Below are positions 9,570 to 18,160 of a stretch of 64,000 bases of DNA, piece by piece. Below the pieces are notes generated by a model. That model was not told the DNA's origin. It did not search any database and saw nothing but the letters and a program-made list of their open reading frames with translations. The position numbers were made by a program, and so were the translations under genes. The DNA is from an uncultured Tateyamaria sp. (GTDB lineage: Bacteria; Pseudomonadota; Alphaproteobacteria; Rhodobacterales; Rhodobacteraceae). Location: assembly GCF_947497045.1 (NCBI RefSeq), contig NZ_CANMEU010000009.1:112829-176828 (forward strand), in the 5' to 3' direction. Position 1 is the first letter of the stretch. Each line of letters starts with the position of its first letter.

Positions 9570-10400
9570 TCAGGCGGCGCGCAAACCCAGGATCGCACGG
9601 GCTTGGGCCGGGGTGGCGACGGGGCGTTCATGTTTGGCGCAGATCTCGGCCAGGCGCGTCACAAGGGCGGCGTTGGAGGGCGCAAGCGTCGCCTTGTCCA
9701 GACGCACATTGTCCTCAAGCCCGGTGCGGGCATGGCCGCCCGCAGCCACGGCCCATTCGTTCAACACGACCTGATTGACCCCGATTCCGGCGGCACACCA
9801 CGGCGCACCCGGAAACAGGCGTTGCACGGTTTGCACATAAATATCAAAGATATGGCGATCCGCAGGCATCGCGTTTTTCACACCCATGACGAATTGCACA
9901 TAAGGGGTGTGGGCGATCTGCCCGCGCTTGTGCATCAGCGCGGCGTGCAGGATGTGGCTGAGGTCAAAGGCCTCGATCTCGGGCTTCACGTCATGCGCCA
10001 CCATCTCAGCCGCCAGCCAGTCGACGAGGTCCGGCGGGTTCTCATAGACGCGGGTGGGAAAGTTGTTGGAGCCAACCGAGAGGGACGCCATATCAGGGCG
10101 CAGCGACAGCATGCCCCCACGCGCCTTGCCCGCCCCTGACCGCCCGCCGGTCGAGAGTTGCACGATCATGCCCGGGCAGTGCTTTTCCACCCCTTCCTTG
10201 AGGGCCGCAAACTTGTCGGGGTCTGAACTGGGCGTCTCGTCGTCATTACGCACATGGGCATGGCAAATGCTGGCCCCGGCCTCGAACGCGGCATGGGTGC
10301 TTTCGATCTGTTCGGATATGGTGACGGGCACCGCCGGGTTGTCGGATTTGCGCGGAACCGAGCCTGTTATGGCAACGCAAATGATACAGGGATCAGACAT
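9570..10400 (-). CDS. BKACE-family (DUF849) 3-keto acid cleavage enzyme
   Basis: 276 residues. The family opening is CIICVAITGSVPRKSDNPAV. It is followed by ICHAHVRNDDETPSSDPDKF, whose HAH motif is the zinc-binding pair of BKACE enzymes, then by STGGRSG and GVNQVVLNEWAVAAGGHART. BKACE enzymes cleave a beta-keto acid with acetyl-CoA to give acetoacetate plus a new acyl-CoA; the lysine pathway enzyme Kce is the type member. The ATG at 10400 was chosen because it opens the family N-terminus. It is the first gene of the probable minus-strand operon with the acyl-CoA dehydrogenase. The substrate is not determined; carnitine-like or amino-keto acids are possible. Confidence 0.9.
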   Translation of the reverse strand: MSDPCIICVAITGSVPRKSDNPAVPVTISEQIESTHAAFEAGASICHAHVRNDDETPSSDPDKFAALKEGVEKHCPGMIVQLSTGGRSGAGKARGGMLSLRPDMASLSVGSNNFPTRVYENPPDLVDWLAAEMVAHDVKPEIEAFDLSHILHAALMHKRGQIAHTPYVQFVMGVKNAMPADRHIFDIYVQTVQRLFPGAPWCAAGIGVNQVVLNEWAVAAGGHARTGLEDNVRLDKATLAPSNAALVTRLAEICAKHERPVATPAQARAILGLRAA

Positions 10401-10620
10401 GGGGGGCCTCGCATCAGAAAACAGTCCCTGCATCGTTGTGCAATCGCGCGCCGACGTCCAGTGCACGAGCGCGCGCATGCTGTGACAAGCGACCGTGCCG
10501 CATGATGATGATCCGATCACATATCACATAACCGCCCGTTTTTTGGACAGAATTACGCCTTTCCTGCCCACCCCCGCGCAAGTCGGTTGCGGGACGGGTC
10601 AGAATGTGCAGGCTTAGGAA
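10401..10620. promoter_or_regulatory. Divergent intergenic region between BKACE and ATP-grasp operons
   Basis: This 220-base gap separates two divergent operons and must hold promoters for both. I see no clear sigma-70 pair. Short alternating GC runs near 10480 and the direct repeat TCACAT...TCACAT near 10517-10530 are the only local patterns. An AGGA directly precedes the ATG of the ATP-grasp gene. Confidence 0.35.
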
Positions 10621-12048
10621 ATGGTGAATAAACCCCTGTACTTTGACGAAATGTTCGGTCACGGCACTGACGCGCGTCTGCCTTACGAGGCCTATTGCAA
10701 ATGGTTCAACGGCGAAGACAACGCCCGCCTTCTTGAAAAGTCGGAAGAGGCCGAAGCCCTGTTTCGCCTGATCGGGGTGACCTTCAACGTCTATGGCGAC
10801 CCCGACGCGACCGAACGGCTGATCCCATTTGATCTGGTCCCGCGTATCATTGCGGCGCGTGAATGGGCCAAGGTCGCCAAGGGGATCGAACAGCGGGTGC
10901 GCGCCCTGAACGCCTTTCTGCACGACATCTATCACCGTCAGGAAATCGTGCGCGCAGGCCGCCTTCCGGCTGAAATGTTGGCGCGCAACGAGGCATTTTT
11001 GCCCCAGATGATCGGGGTAACCCCGCCCGGCGACATCTATACCCACATCGTGGGCACCGATCTGGTGCGCACGGGCGACGACGCGTTTTTCGTGCTTGAA
11101 GACAACGCCCGCACGCCCTCGGGTGTCAGCTACATGCTCGAAAATCGCGAGACGATGCTGCATATGTTCCCTGAGCTGTTTTCCAAGATCAAGGTGCAGT
11201 CGGTCAGCCAATATCCCAACAGCCTGCGCAAGTCGCTGTCGGCCTGCGCGCCGCCCGCATGTGATGGCAAGCCGACGCTGGCGGTGCTGACGCCCGGCAT
11301 TCACAACTCCGCCTATTACGAACATGCGTTCCTTGCCGATCAAATGGGGGCCGAACTGGTCGAGGGCCACGATTTGCGCGTGGTTGACGGGCGCGTCGCG
11401 ATGCGCACCACGCGCGGCTACAAACCGATTGATGTGCTCTATCGCCGGGTCGATGACGACTATCTGGACCCGCTGACCTTCAATCCTGACAGCATGTTGG
11501 GCGTACCCGGTATCATGGATGTCTACCGCGCCGGCGGGATCACTATCGCCAACGCGCCGGGCACGGGAATTGCGGATGACAAGGCCATCTACAGTTACAT
11601 GCCTGATATCGTTGAGTTCTACACCGGCGAAAAGGCAATCCTGCAAAACGTGCCGACGCATCGCTGCTCCGAACCCGACGCGCTGAAATACGTGCTCGAC
11701 AACCTCGCCGAGCTGGTTGTGAAAGAGGTGCATGGCTCTGGCGGCTATGGCATGCTGGTCGGCCCTGCCGCCTCCAAAAAAGAGATTGCGGCCTTCCGTG
11801 CCAAGCTGGAGGCCAATCCCGGCAACTACATCGCGCAACCGACCCTCGCACTGTCCACAGTACCCATTCTGACGGACGCGGGCCTGGCGCCACGCCATGT
11901 GGATCTGCGCCCCTTTGTGCTCGTCTCGCCCGACAAGATCGACATCACGCCGGGCGGGTTGACCCGTGTGGCACTGACCGCCGGATCACTTGTTGTCAAT
12001 TCATCCCAAGGCGGAGGCACCAAAGACACCTGGGTGCTGGAGGAGTAG
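10621..12048 (+). CDS. Circularly permuted ATP-grasp protein (Anbu-operon type)
   Basis: 475 residues, the usual length for the type 2 circularly permuted ATP-grasp family (DUF404/DUF407). The N-terminus YFDEMFGHG...LPYEAYCKWFNGED, the central TPPGDIYTHIVGTDLVRT and VLEDNARTPSGVSYMLENRE, and the late VVKEVHGSGGYGMLVGP and LSPDKIDITPGGLTRVAL-type end are all typical. The family is predicted to form an amide bond by an amidoligase-like mechanism. It is the first of four same-strand genes that end with the Anbu peptidase; the alpha-E gene follows after four bases. The ATG at 10621 has AGGA close upstream. Confidence 0.93.
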   Translation: MVNKPLYFDEMFGHGTDARLPYEAYCKWFNGEDNARLLEKSEEAEALFRLIGVTFNVYGDPDATERLIPFDLVPRIIAAREWAKVAKGIEQRVRALNAFLHDIYHRQEIVRAGRLPAEMLARNEAFLPQMIGVTPPGDIYTHIVGTDLVRTGDDAFFVLEDNARTPSGVSYMLENRETMLHMFPELFSKIKVQSVSQYPNSLRKSLSACAPPACDGKPTLAVLTPGIHNSAYYEHAFLADQMGAELVEGHDLRVVDGRVAMRTTRGYKPIDVLYRRVDDDYLDPLTFNPDSMLGVPGIMDVYRAGGITIANAPGTGIADDKAIYSYMPDIVEFYTGEKAILQNVPTHRCSEPDALKYVLDNLAELVVKEVHGSGGYGMLVGPAASKKEIAAFRAKLEANPGNYIAQPTLALSTVPILTDAGLAPRHVDLRPFVLVSPDKIDITPGGLTRVALTAGSLVVNSSQGGGTKDTWVLEE

Positions 12049-12052
12049 CGCG

Positions 12053-12994
12053 ATGCTGGGCAAAACCGCAGGCGGGCTGTTCTGGATGTTCCGCTATCTT
12101 GAACGGGCCGAAAACACGGCGCGGATGATCGATGCGGGTCTGCGGATTTCGCTGACCCGGTCGAGTGCGGCCGAAAGTGAATGGACCTCGATCCTGCAAT
12201 CCACCGGGCTGCACGGGTCCTATACGGCGATGCACGGTGCGCCCGATGGGCCCAAGATCATCGACTTTCTTCTGCGCGACCCGAACAACCCCGGCTCGAT
12301 CATGGCCGGGATTGAAGCCGCCCGCGAAAATGCGCGCGTGGTGCGCACCGCGCTGACCCGCGAGGTCTGGGAGGCGGTGAACGAGTGCTACATGGTGCTG
12401 AAACGCGTTCTGGCCGAACCGGTGGCCGACCGCGATCTGCCCCGCGTGCTGCAAGTGGTTCGGCAACGCAGTGCATTTGTGCGCGGGGCCTCGCACGGCA
12501 CCATGGTGCGCAACGACATGTACAATTTCGCGCGCATCGGCACGTTCTTTGAACGGGCGGACAACACCGCGCGGATACTCGACCAGAAATACTATATCCT
12601 GCTGCCGTCTGTACGCCTTGTGGGCAGCCCGTCCGACAATGTGCAGTGGGAAACGATCCTGAGGGCGACATCCACCACCCGCGCCTATCAGACGCTGCAT
12701 GGGGGCGACATCGACCCGCGCGTCATCGCGCATTTTCTGATCCTGGATGGGCGTTTGCCCCGTAGTCTGGCCTTTTGTTACGGCAAGATCGGCGAAAATC
12801 TGGGCTATATTGCCAAGGAATACGGCGCGTCCAAACCCTGTGATGCGCTGGCTGAGGCGATCTGCTCCAAGTTCAGGGCGCATGATATGAACGCCATCTT
12901 TGATTATGGTCTGCATGAGTTCATCGGTGACTTTTTGCGCGACAGCACTGCATTGGGCCGTCAGATCGAAATTGACTACCGGTTTAGCGAGTAG
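12053..12994 (+). CDS. Alpha-E domain protein (DUF403)
   Basis: 313 residues, almost all helical in character. It starts MLGKTAGGLFWMFRYLERAE, the family opening, and repeats a related segment later as FARIGTFFERADNTARILDQKYY. These two (FRYLERAENTARM and FFERADNTARI) suggest an internal helical duplication. Alpha-E proteins are fixed partners of the circularly permuted ATP-grasp family and lack known catalytic residues. The ATG at 12053 lies four bases after the ATP-grasp stop, so translation is coupled. Confidence 0.93.
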   Translation: MLGKTAGGLFWMFRYLERAENTARMIDAGLRISLTRSSAAESEWTSILQSTGLHGSYTAMHGAPDGPKIIDFLLRDPNNPGSIMAGIEAARENARVVRTALTREVWEAVNECYMVLKRVLAEPVADRDLPRVLQVVRQRSAFVRGASHGTMVRNDMYNFARIGTFFERADNTARILDQKYYILLPSVRLVGSPSDNVQWETILRATSTTRAYQTLHGGDIDPRVIAHFLILDGRLPRSLAFCYGKIGENLGYIAKEYGASKPCDALAEAICSKFRAHDMNAIFDYGLHEFIGDFLRDSTALGRQIEIDYRFSE

Positions 12995-12999
12995 AGATC

Positions 13000-13800
13000 A
13001 TGCGCCTGACCGTTCAGCACAAGACCCACTACACCTATGACGCACCCGTCCCCTACGGCTTACAACAAATCCGCCTGCGCCCCAAGTCGCGCCCCGGCCA
13101 GCAGGTCGAGGATTGGCAGATCGAGGTCAAAGGCGGACAGGTCGAGGTGTCGTTCGAGGATGAACATGCCAATTCCGTGGATCTGGTGAGTTTCCATCCC
13201 GGCGAGACCCGGATCGAGATCACCTGCCGCGGCACGGTGGATGTCGAGGATCGCGCGGGCGTCGTTGGCCCCCAAGGTGGGTTTGTGCCGCTTTGGCTGT
13301 TTGAACGGTCAACCGCCCTGACCCATCCGGGGCCGCAGATCAAGGCGATGGTCGCAGCAATGTCCGAGGGCGGTGCGCCTGTGGAGCAATTGCACGCGCT
13401 GTCGGCGCATATCTTGCAGGTGGTGCCCTATTCGACCGATCAGGCGGCCTCTGATCTGACGGCCGAAGATGCTCTGAGTGCGGGCCATGCGGTGTGTCAG
13501 GATCACGCCCACGTCTTTATCACGGCCGCACGGCTGATGGGATATCCCGCGCGCTATGTGTCGGGCTATCTCAAGATGGACGACCGGGTGGAGCAGGATG
13601 CCAGCCACGCCTGGGCCGAGGCCCATGTGCCGGATCTGGGGTGGGTCGGCTTTGATGTCTCAAACGGATATTCGCCCGATGCGCGCTATGTGCGGGTCGC
13701 CACCGGCCTTGATTACCGTGGGGCCGCCCCGATTTCGGGACTACGTTACGGTCAGGCGGGTGAACAAATGTCCGTGTCCTTGCAGGTTCAGCAACAATAG
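13000..13800 (+). CDS. Transglutaminase-like cysteine peptidase family protein
   Basis: 266 residues. The N-terminal beta region (MRLTVQHKTHYTYDAPVPYG) is the bacterial transglutaminase N-terminal domain. The catalytic core has AVCQDHAHVFITAARLMGYP with the nucleophilic cysteine at about residue 165, DASHAWAEAHV with the histidine, and WVGFDVSNG with the aspartate. It starts five bases after the alpha-E stop. In this operon type it is thought to hydrolyse or transfer amides made by the ATP-grasp enzyme. No signal peptide is seen, so it acts in the cytoplasm. Confidence 0.93.
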   Translation: MRLTVQHKTHYTYDAPVPYGLQQIRLRPKSRPGQQVEDWQIEVKGGQVEVSFEDEHANSVDLVSFHPGETRIEITCRGTVDVEDRAGVVGPQGGFVPLWLFERSTALTHPGPQIKAMVAAMSEGGAPVEQLHALSAHILQVVPYSTDQAASDLTAEDALSAGHAVCQDHAHVFITAARLMGYPARYVSGYLKMDDRVEQDASHAWAEAHVPDLGWVGFDVSNGYSPDARYVRVATGLDYRGAAPISGLRYGQAGEQMSVSLQVQQQ

Positions 13801-13860
13801 CGCAGGTATAGTGCGACTCGGGGCATATATGCCCACGGTTCGGATGAAGGACACCAGATA

Positions 13861-14595
13861 ATGACATATTGCGTTGGGATGCGCCTGGATGCGGGCCTGA
13901 TTTTCATGTCGGACACACGCACGAATGCCGGTGTCGACAACATTTCGACCGTGAAAAAGATGCACCGTTGGGAAGTGCCGGGCGAGCGCACGATCCTGAT
14001 TATGACGGCTGGCAATCTGGCCACCACGCAATCCGTGATTTCCCTGCTGGACGAGCGCACGAAGGCCCCCGAGGATCGCAAACCCTCGATCCTCGAAGCG
14101 CCGTCCATGTTTCAGATTGCGCGCGAAGTGGGCCGGACCCTGCGTGAGGTGATTGCCATCAATGCAACCACTGGTCAGGAGGCGGATGGGGCCTTTGGTG
14201 CGACCATGATCGTGGGCGGGCAGATCGCCGGATCCGAGCCGCGCCTGTTTCTGATCTATCCCGAGGGCAACTTTATCGAAGCCTCCGAGGACAGTCCGTT
14301 CTTTCAGATCGGCGAGGCGAAATACGGCAAGCCCATTCTGGTGCGCGCCCAACACGCCGACATGTCGTTCGAGGAGGCGATCAAGTTGTTGATGGTCAGC
14401 TTTGATTCCACCATCAAATCCAACCTGTCGGTCGGCCTGCCGCTGGATTATGTGACCTATGCCGCCGGGAGCCTCAGCATTGGCCACGCCGCCCGGGTCG
14501 AAGCCGATGATCCCTATTTTCTCGCCGTGTCAAATGGCTGGGGCGAGGCGTTGAAACTGGCCTTTGATCAACTGCCCGAGTTCAAGTTTGACTGA
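13861..14595 (+). CDS. Anbu proteasome-like peptidase (20S beta-subunit relative)
   Basis: 244 residues. After removal of the initiator Met the chain begins TYCVGMRLDAGLIFMSDTR, so a catalytic Thr1 is available without a propeptide. Asp17 in SDTR and the lysine pair near position 31-32 (TVKKM) match the Thr1/Asp17/Lys triad of Ntn hydrolases. The IYPEGNFIEASEDSPFFQIGE segment is typical of Anbu. Anbu proteins form open helical assemblies of proteasome-like subunits. The gene follows the transglutaminase by 60 bases and closes the operon; a repeat element after its stop may end transcription. Reported activity for the family is weak, so its target is open. Confidence 0.93.
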   Translation: MTYCVGMRLDAGLIFMSDTRTNAGVDNISTVKKMHRWEVPGERTILIMTAGNLATTQSVISLLDERTKAPEDRKPSILEAPSMFQIAREVGRTLREVIAINATTGQEADGAFGATMIVGGQIAGSEPRLFLIYPEGNFIEASEDSPFFQIGEAKYGKPILVRAQHADMSFEEAIKLLMVSFDSTIKSNLSVGLPLDYVTYAAGSLSIGHAARVEADDPYFLAVSNGWGEALKLAFDQLPEFKFD

Positions 14596-14622
14596 TCCAA
14601 AGGCCGCTGGCGCGACACGATG

Positions 14623-14680
14623 TTTCAGGGGGCTTTGCCCCCGTCCTGACGGACTCCCCCAAGGTATTTTTGGCGAAAGG
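14623..14680 (-). repeat. Intergenic palindromic repeat element, copy 1
   Basis: The segment contains the stem GGGGGC-TTT-GCCCCC, a second small stem GTCC-TGAC-GGAC, and a tail CCCCCAAGGTATTTTTGGCG. Read on the minus strand it matches a second copy near 38692-38742 base for base over most of its length. It lies between the Anbu stop and the convergent isomerase stop and could act as a two-way terminator. Confidence 0.7.
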
Positions 14681-14686
14681 AAGCTG

Positions 14687-15079
14687 TCAGTGCATATCTG
14701 GCCGCAGGTGGTGCCGGATCGAGCTGGTCTTGCGGCTGAACGTGGCATCGATTTCGCGCAGTTCGAGTGAAAGCATGAGGGGCTGGCGTTTCATCAGATC
14801 GCCAGTGAAGGATCGGGCCGCCCCGAACACGGCCTCGGTCGCTTTGGCCTTTGCCGCATCACTGCGCCCCGCCGCCAGTCTGAGCGTGATGTCGATAAAG
14901 CTGTGATCGGGGTGCGCATCCGCAATGACCATATGGTTGGCCGCATGCGCCCGCACCCGGATGCCCGCGGGCGGGAACACACCTGTGGCCGCTGCTGCAT
15001 CTTTGAGTGCGACGCACAGTGCGTGCATGTCGAGTTGCGCATCCAGGTTCGCGGAGTAGTCGAGGATGATATGGGGCAT
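14687..15079 (-). CDS. hpaF: 5-carboxymethyl-2-hydroxymuconate delta-isomerase (CHMI) family
   Basis: 130 residues, the CHMI length. It begins MPHIILDYSANLDAQLDMHA, so the mature protein has the N-terminal proline that serves as catalytic base in the tautomerase fold. VRAHAANHMVIADAHPDHSF and RRPL-like KRQPLMLSLELREID are family-like. CHMI acts in homoprotocatechuate degradation, but none of the other hpa genes is nearby. The ATG at 15079 was chosen because it puts proline second. It lies 23 bases after the cobQ stop on the same strand and may be transcribed with it. Confidence 0.82.
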   Translation of the reverse strand: MPHIILDYSANLDAQLDMHALCVALKDAAAATGVFPPAGIRVRAHAANHMVIADAHPDHSFIDITLRLAAGRSDAAKAKATEAVFGAARSFTGDLMKRQPLMLSLELREIDATFSRKTSSIRHHLRPDMH

Positions 15080-15102
15080 GAGCAGCAGTCTCTGCTTTAG
15101 GT

Positions 15103-16548
15103 TTAGCGCGCGCAACCCAGAATCCGGTCGATATCCAGATGGGTTTCCATATGCGCGGCAAGGGCGTCGAGCGTCGCGTTCACTGCCTGATCATAGCACT
15201 GATCACTGGCGACCACATTGAATTGCGCGAGCCACGCGGTCCGAAATCCGTCATCGCGGAACATACCGTGCAGGTAGCTGCCCGCAACGCGCCCATCCGG
15301 GCTGATTGCGCCTTCGTCAGTGCCATTGATCTGTGCGAAGGGGCGTTTGCGGTCCTCACCACTGCTATGCCCGATATGGATTTCATAGCCTGAGAATACA
15401 CGCTGCGTCGGCACATGCGTCGCATTGATCGTGCTGAGCCGTTTGTGTTCGGTCATTTCGGTGTGGATATTCAGCAGGCCAAGACCTTGTGTCGTTCCCG
15501 CCTGCCCCTCGATCCCGCCCGGATCCGCGACCGTATGGCCAAGCATCTGGTAGCCGCCGCAAATGCCCAGCACATGCCCTCCCCGTCGCACATGGGCGCG
15601 CACGTCTTCATCCCAGCCTTGCTGTTTGAGGAACTCCAGATCCCCGCGGGTCGATTTGCTGCCGGGGATAATGACCACATCCGCATCCACCGGCAGCGGT
15701 TGGCCCGCATGCAGCATCGTCAGGCGCACGCCGGGGTCTTGTGCCAGTGGGTCCAGATCGTCGAAATTGGCGATCCGCGAAAGTTTGAGACACACGATGT
15801 GCAAGCCCGTGGTGCGCACGGGTGTCGCGATATCAAGCGCGTCCTCGGCAGGCAATTTCCAAGCATCACCGAACCACGGCAGCACGCCAAAACCGGGCCA
15901 TCCGGTGTGCTGTTCGATCAGCTTGTATCCGTCATCGAACAAGGTCGGATCGCCCCGGAACCGGTTGATCAGGAACCCTTGGATCATGGCCGCATCCTGT
16001 GGATCGATCACCGCTTGCGTGCCCACAATCTGGGCAATCACGCCCCCCCGGTCGATGTCGCCGGCGAGGATGACGGGCGTGTCGCTGGCGCGTGCAAAGC
16101 CCATATTGGCGATATCGCCGTCGCGCAGATTGACCTCGGCCGGGCTGCCCGCCCCTTCGACAATGACCAGATGATGTCTTGATTTCAAACAGTTGAAGCT
16201 GTCGAGCACGGCATCAAGCAGTTGCGGTTTGAGGGCTGCATAGGCCCGCGCCTTGACCGTCGTGAACCACTTGCCCTGCACCACGACCTGACTGCCCACA
16301 TCACTTTCAGGTTTGAGCAGGACGGGGTTCATATCCGTGTGGGGGTCAAGGCCGCAGGCCATCGCCTGCAGCGCTTGTGCCCGCCCGATCTCACCGCCGT
16401 TGGTCGTCACAGCCGCGTTGTTGGACATGTTTTGCGGCTTGAAGGGCGCGACGGAGAGACCGCGATTGACGGCGGCGCGGCAGAGCCCGGCGACGAGCAT
16501 GGATTTGCCCACGTTTGAGCCTGTGCCCTGAATCATAAGTGCGGTCAC
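15103..16548 (-). CDS. cobQ: Cobyric acid synthase
   Basis: 481 residues. The N-terminus [20 protein letters not shown] is the CobQ nucleotide-binding loop. [16 protein letters not shown] and [16 protein letters not shown] are conserved. The C-terminal glutaminase domain has [11 protein letters not shown] with the nucleophilic cysteine and AGSYLHGMF with the histidine. CobQ amidates the b, d, e and g side chains of adenosylcobyrinate diamide to give adenosylcobyrate. The GTG at 16548 forms a GTGA overlap with the HAD gene stop; an ATG four codons later is the alternative. It is the last corrin gene of the minus-strand cobO-HAD-cobQ group. Confidence 0.96.
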   Translation of the reverse strand: MTALMIQGTGSNVGKSMLVAGLCRAAVNRGLSVAPFKPQNMSNNAAVTTNGGEIGRAQALQAMACGLDPHTDMNPVLLKPESDVGSQVVVQGKWFTTVKARAYAALKPQLLDAVLDSFNCLKSRHHLVIVEGAGSPAEVNLRDGDIANMGFARASDTPVILAGDIDRGGVIAQIVGTQAVIDPQDAAMIQGFLINRFRGDPTLFDDGYKLIEQHTGWPGFGVLPWFGDAWKLPAEDALDIATPVRTTGLHIVCLKLSRIANFDDLDPLAQDPGVRLTMLHAGQPLPVDADVVIIPGSKSTRGDLEFLKQQGWDEDVRAHVRRGGHVLGICGGYQMLGHTVADPGGIEGQAGTTQGLGLLNIHTEMTEHKRLSTINATHVPTQRVFSGYEIHIGHSSGEDRKRPFAQINGTDEGAISPDGRVAGSYLHGMFRDDGFRTAWLAQFNVVASDQCYDQAVNATLDALAAHMETHLDIDRILGCAR

Positions 16549-17153
16549 GGTAAGGCGTCCAGAAATGCGGGCAGATCGGCACGGGTGTCGGCACAAAAAT
16601 GGAAACCGCGCCAACCGCGCGCCTTGGCCGCCACGACGTTTGCAACTGTGTCATCGATCAGCGTATGCCGGTCCGGGGGCAGCCCGCTCCACGCTTCGAT
16701 ATGTGCGAAATAGGCCGCCTCGGGCTTGGCACATCCCATGCGCCCAGACGAAAAAACGCGCTCGACCAGTGGTCCGAACCCCATCTCGGTCTCGATATAG
16801 GCGGCACGGCGCGTTTCATTATTGGTGCCGATGACATGGCGGAATCGGGGCGTCTGAAGCTGCCCGATGACCTGTGTGTCGGGCCGGGCATCCTGCGCAA
16901 ACCAATAAGCCAGAAACGCATCCGCATCTATATCGCGACCCGTCTGCGCGAACCAGTCGACCAGCACATCGCGCAGATCACGCGCGCCGCGCAACACCTC
17001 GTGGATCAGACCCGACTCGAAAATATGCGCCGACAGGTCAGCAGGCATGATCCCCCAATCCGCATAAAGGTGATCGGTCCAGACAAACCGCCCATCCACG
17101 ATATTGGCGTTCAAAACACCATCAAAGTCCCAGACGATCAGAGGTCGTGACAC
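16545..17153 (-). CDS. HAD-superfamily hydrolase in the cobO-cobQ operon
   Basis: 202 residues. Motif I is WDFDGVLN (about 8-15) with the catalytic aspartate pair, motif II threonine is in [10 protein letters not shown], the lysine is in [10 protein letters not shown], and motif IV is LIDDTVANV. The cap (about 20-95) is of the small helical type. The GTG at 17153 directly follows the cobO stop, and its stop overlaps the cobQ start, so it is translated within the corrin operon. HAD enzymes are mostly phosphatases; a phosphatase step does exist in cobalamin assembly, but the substrate here is inferred from context only. Confidence 0.85.
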   Translation of the reverse strand: MSRPLIVWDFDGVLNANIVDGRFVWTDHLYADWGIMPADLSAHIFESGLIHEVLRGARDLRDVLVDWFAQTGRDIDADAFLAYWFAQDARPDTQVIGQLQTPRFRHVIGTNNETRRAAYIETEMGFGPLVERVFSSGRMGCAKPEAAYFAHIEAWSGLPPDRHTLIDDTVANVVAAKARGWRGFHFCADTRADLPAFLDALP

Positions 17154-17762
17154 TCAGAACTCCACACCCTTTTGCGCCTTCACCCCCTCCTTGAACGGGT
17201 GTTTGACCAGCGCCATCTCGGTCACCAGATCCGCTGCCTCGATCAACTCGGGTTTGGCGTTGCGCCCGGTCAGCACCACATGGGTCATCGCTGGTTTTCG
17301 GGTCAGCAGGAAATCGACCACCTCGTCGATGTCGAGGTAGTCATAGCGCAGCGCGATGTTGATCTCATCCAGCAATACGAACTGTATCTCGGGGTCGAGG
17401 ATTTGTTCCTGCGCGATCTTCCAGCCATTCTGGGCCGCAGCAATGTCGCGCTCGCGGTCTTGGGTTTCCCATGTAAATCCCTCGCCGGAAACGAAAAATC
17501 GGCACTCATCTGCAAAACGATTGCGCAGAAACGTCTTTTCGCCCGTATCCCAGTTGCCCTTGATGAACTGGACCACGGCGCAGGGCATCCCGTGTGCGAT
17601 GCAGCGCATGATCATGCCGAACCCGGAGGAGGACTTGCCCTTGCCCGGCCCGGTATGCACCATGATCAGGCCCTTTTCCTCGGTCTTGGTTTCCATCATC
17701 CTATCACGCGCGGCCTTGATCTTTTTCATCTTGGCGTTGTGGCGGTCGTTGACGTCGTCCAT
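17154..17762 (-). CDS. cobO: Cob(I)alamin / cobyrinate a,c-diamide adenosyltransferase
   Basis: 202 residues, the CobO (CobA-type) length. The P-loop is HTGPGKGKSSSGFGM at about residues 36-50, with VQFIKGNWDTGE and VLLDEINIALRYDYLD following. The enzyme transfers the 5'-deoxyadenosyl group from ATP to the reduced cobalt of the corrin. The ATG at 17762 has AAGGG upstream and yields MDDVNDRHNAKMKKIKAARD, the family start; a GTG at 17798 is less likely. It is the first gene of the cobO-HAD-cobQ operon and diverges from the riboswitch-led operon. Confidence 0.95.
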   Translation of the reverse strand: MDDVNDRHNAKMKKIKAARDRMMETKTEEKGLIMVHTGPGKGKSSSGFGMIMRCIAHGMPCAVVQFIKGNWDTGEKTFLRNRFADECRFFVSGEGFTWETQDRERDIAAAQNGWKIAQEQILDPEIQFVLLDEINIALRYDYLDIDEVVDFLLTRKPAMTHVVLTGRNAKPELIEAADLVTEMALVKHPFKEGVKAQKGVEF

Positions 17763-17836
17763 GGGGATCCCTTTCGCGGCTTTGCCTGTTCGTGCCACTA
17801 AATCGCGTGAACCGCCAGAGCCGTTGATGTGCGCCC

Positions 17837-17868
17837 TTGACTCAGTCCGAGCCCGCGCGCACTAGGGA
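17837..17868 (+). promoter_or_regulatory. Possible promoter of the riboswitch-led cob operon
   Basis: TTGACT at 17837-17842 fits a -35 box. The downstream match is weak: ACTAGG at 17861-17866, an 18-base spacer. Transcription from here would begin close to the start of the riboswitch. Only the -35 box is convincing. Confidence 0.35.
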
Positions 17869-18080
17869 TGTGCTGGTGCCCCGGACAATCGTGTGGGGTG
17901 AAAAGGGAATGCGATAGGTCGGGGCCATCTGACTGAAACGCAGCCGCCCCCGCGACCGTGACCGGAGAAGGGTGCCCCCGCACCACTGGCCAAAAGGCCG
18001 GGAAGGTGGGGCAACCCGACAGCGCATCGCTGATATCCGCAAGCCGGGAGACCTGCCAGCGAAGGACGTGACGAAACCGG
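17868..18080 (+). promoter_or_regulatory. Cobalamin (B12) riboswitch
   Basis: The conserved blocks occur in order. AAAAGGGAATGCGATAGG begins near 17902, GCAGCCGCCCCCGCGACCGT is near 17940, CACCACTGGCC and GCCGGGAAGG follow near 17980-18005, and the B12 box AGCCGGGAGACCTGCC is at 18042-18057. The element points to the plus strand and ends about 80 bases before the DUF1636 start. It should repress the operon when adenosylcobalamin is bound. Hairpin-prone GC runs between 18070 and 18120 may be the expression platform. The divergent cobO operon does not have one. Confidence 0.93.
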
Positions 18081-18160
18081 ACGGGGTGTTCCGGGTGTCG
18101 GGACATTCGGCCTGATTGCCGCCCGCCATCCCTTTCCCCGCCCCAGATTTGGGATTGAGA

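Noticed and set aside
10414..11898. A 494-codon minus-strand open frame
   Set aside because: It is antisense to the ATP-grasp gene, lacks any motif, and its composition is that of a third-position mirror frame.
17154..17880. A second cobalamin riboswitch on the minus strand for cobO
   Set aside because: No B12 box or GCCACTG-like block is seen on that strand upstream of cobO.
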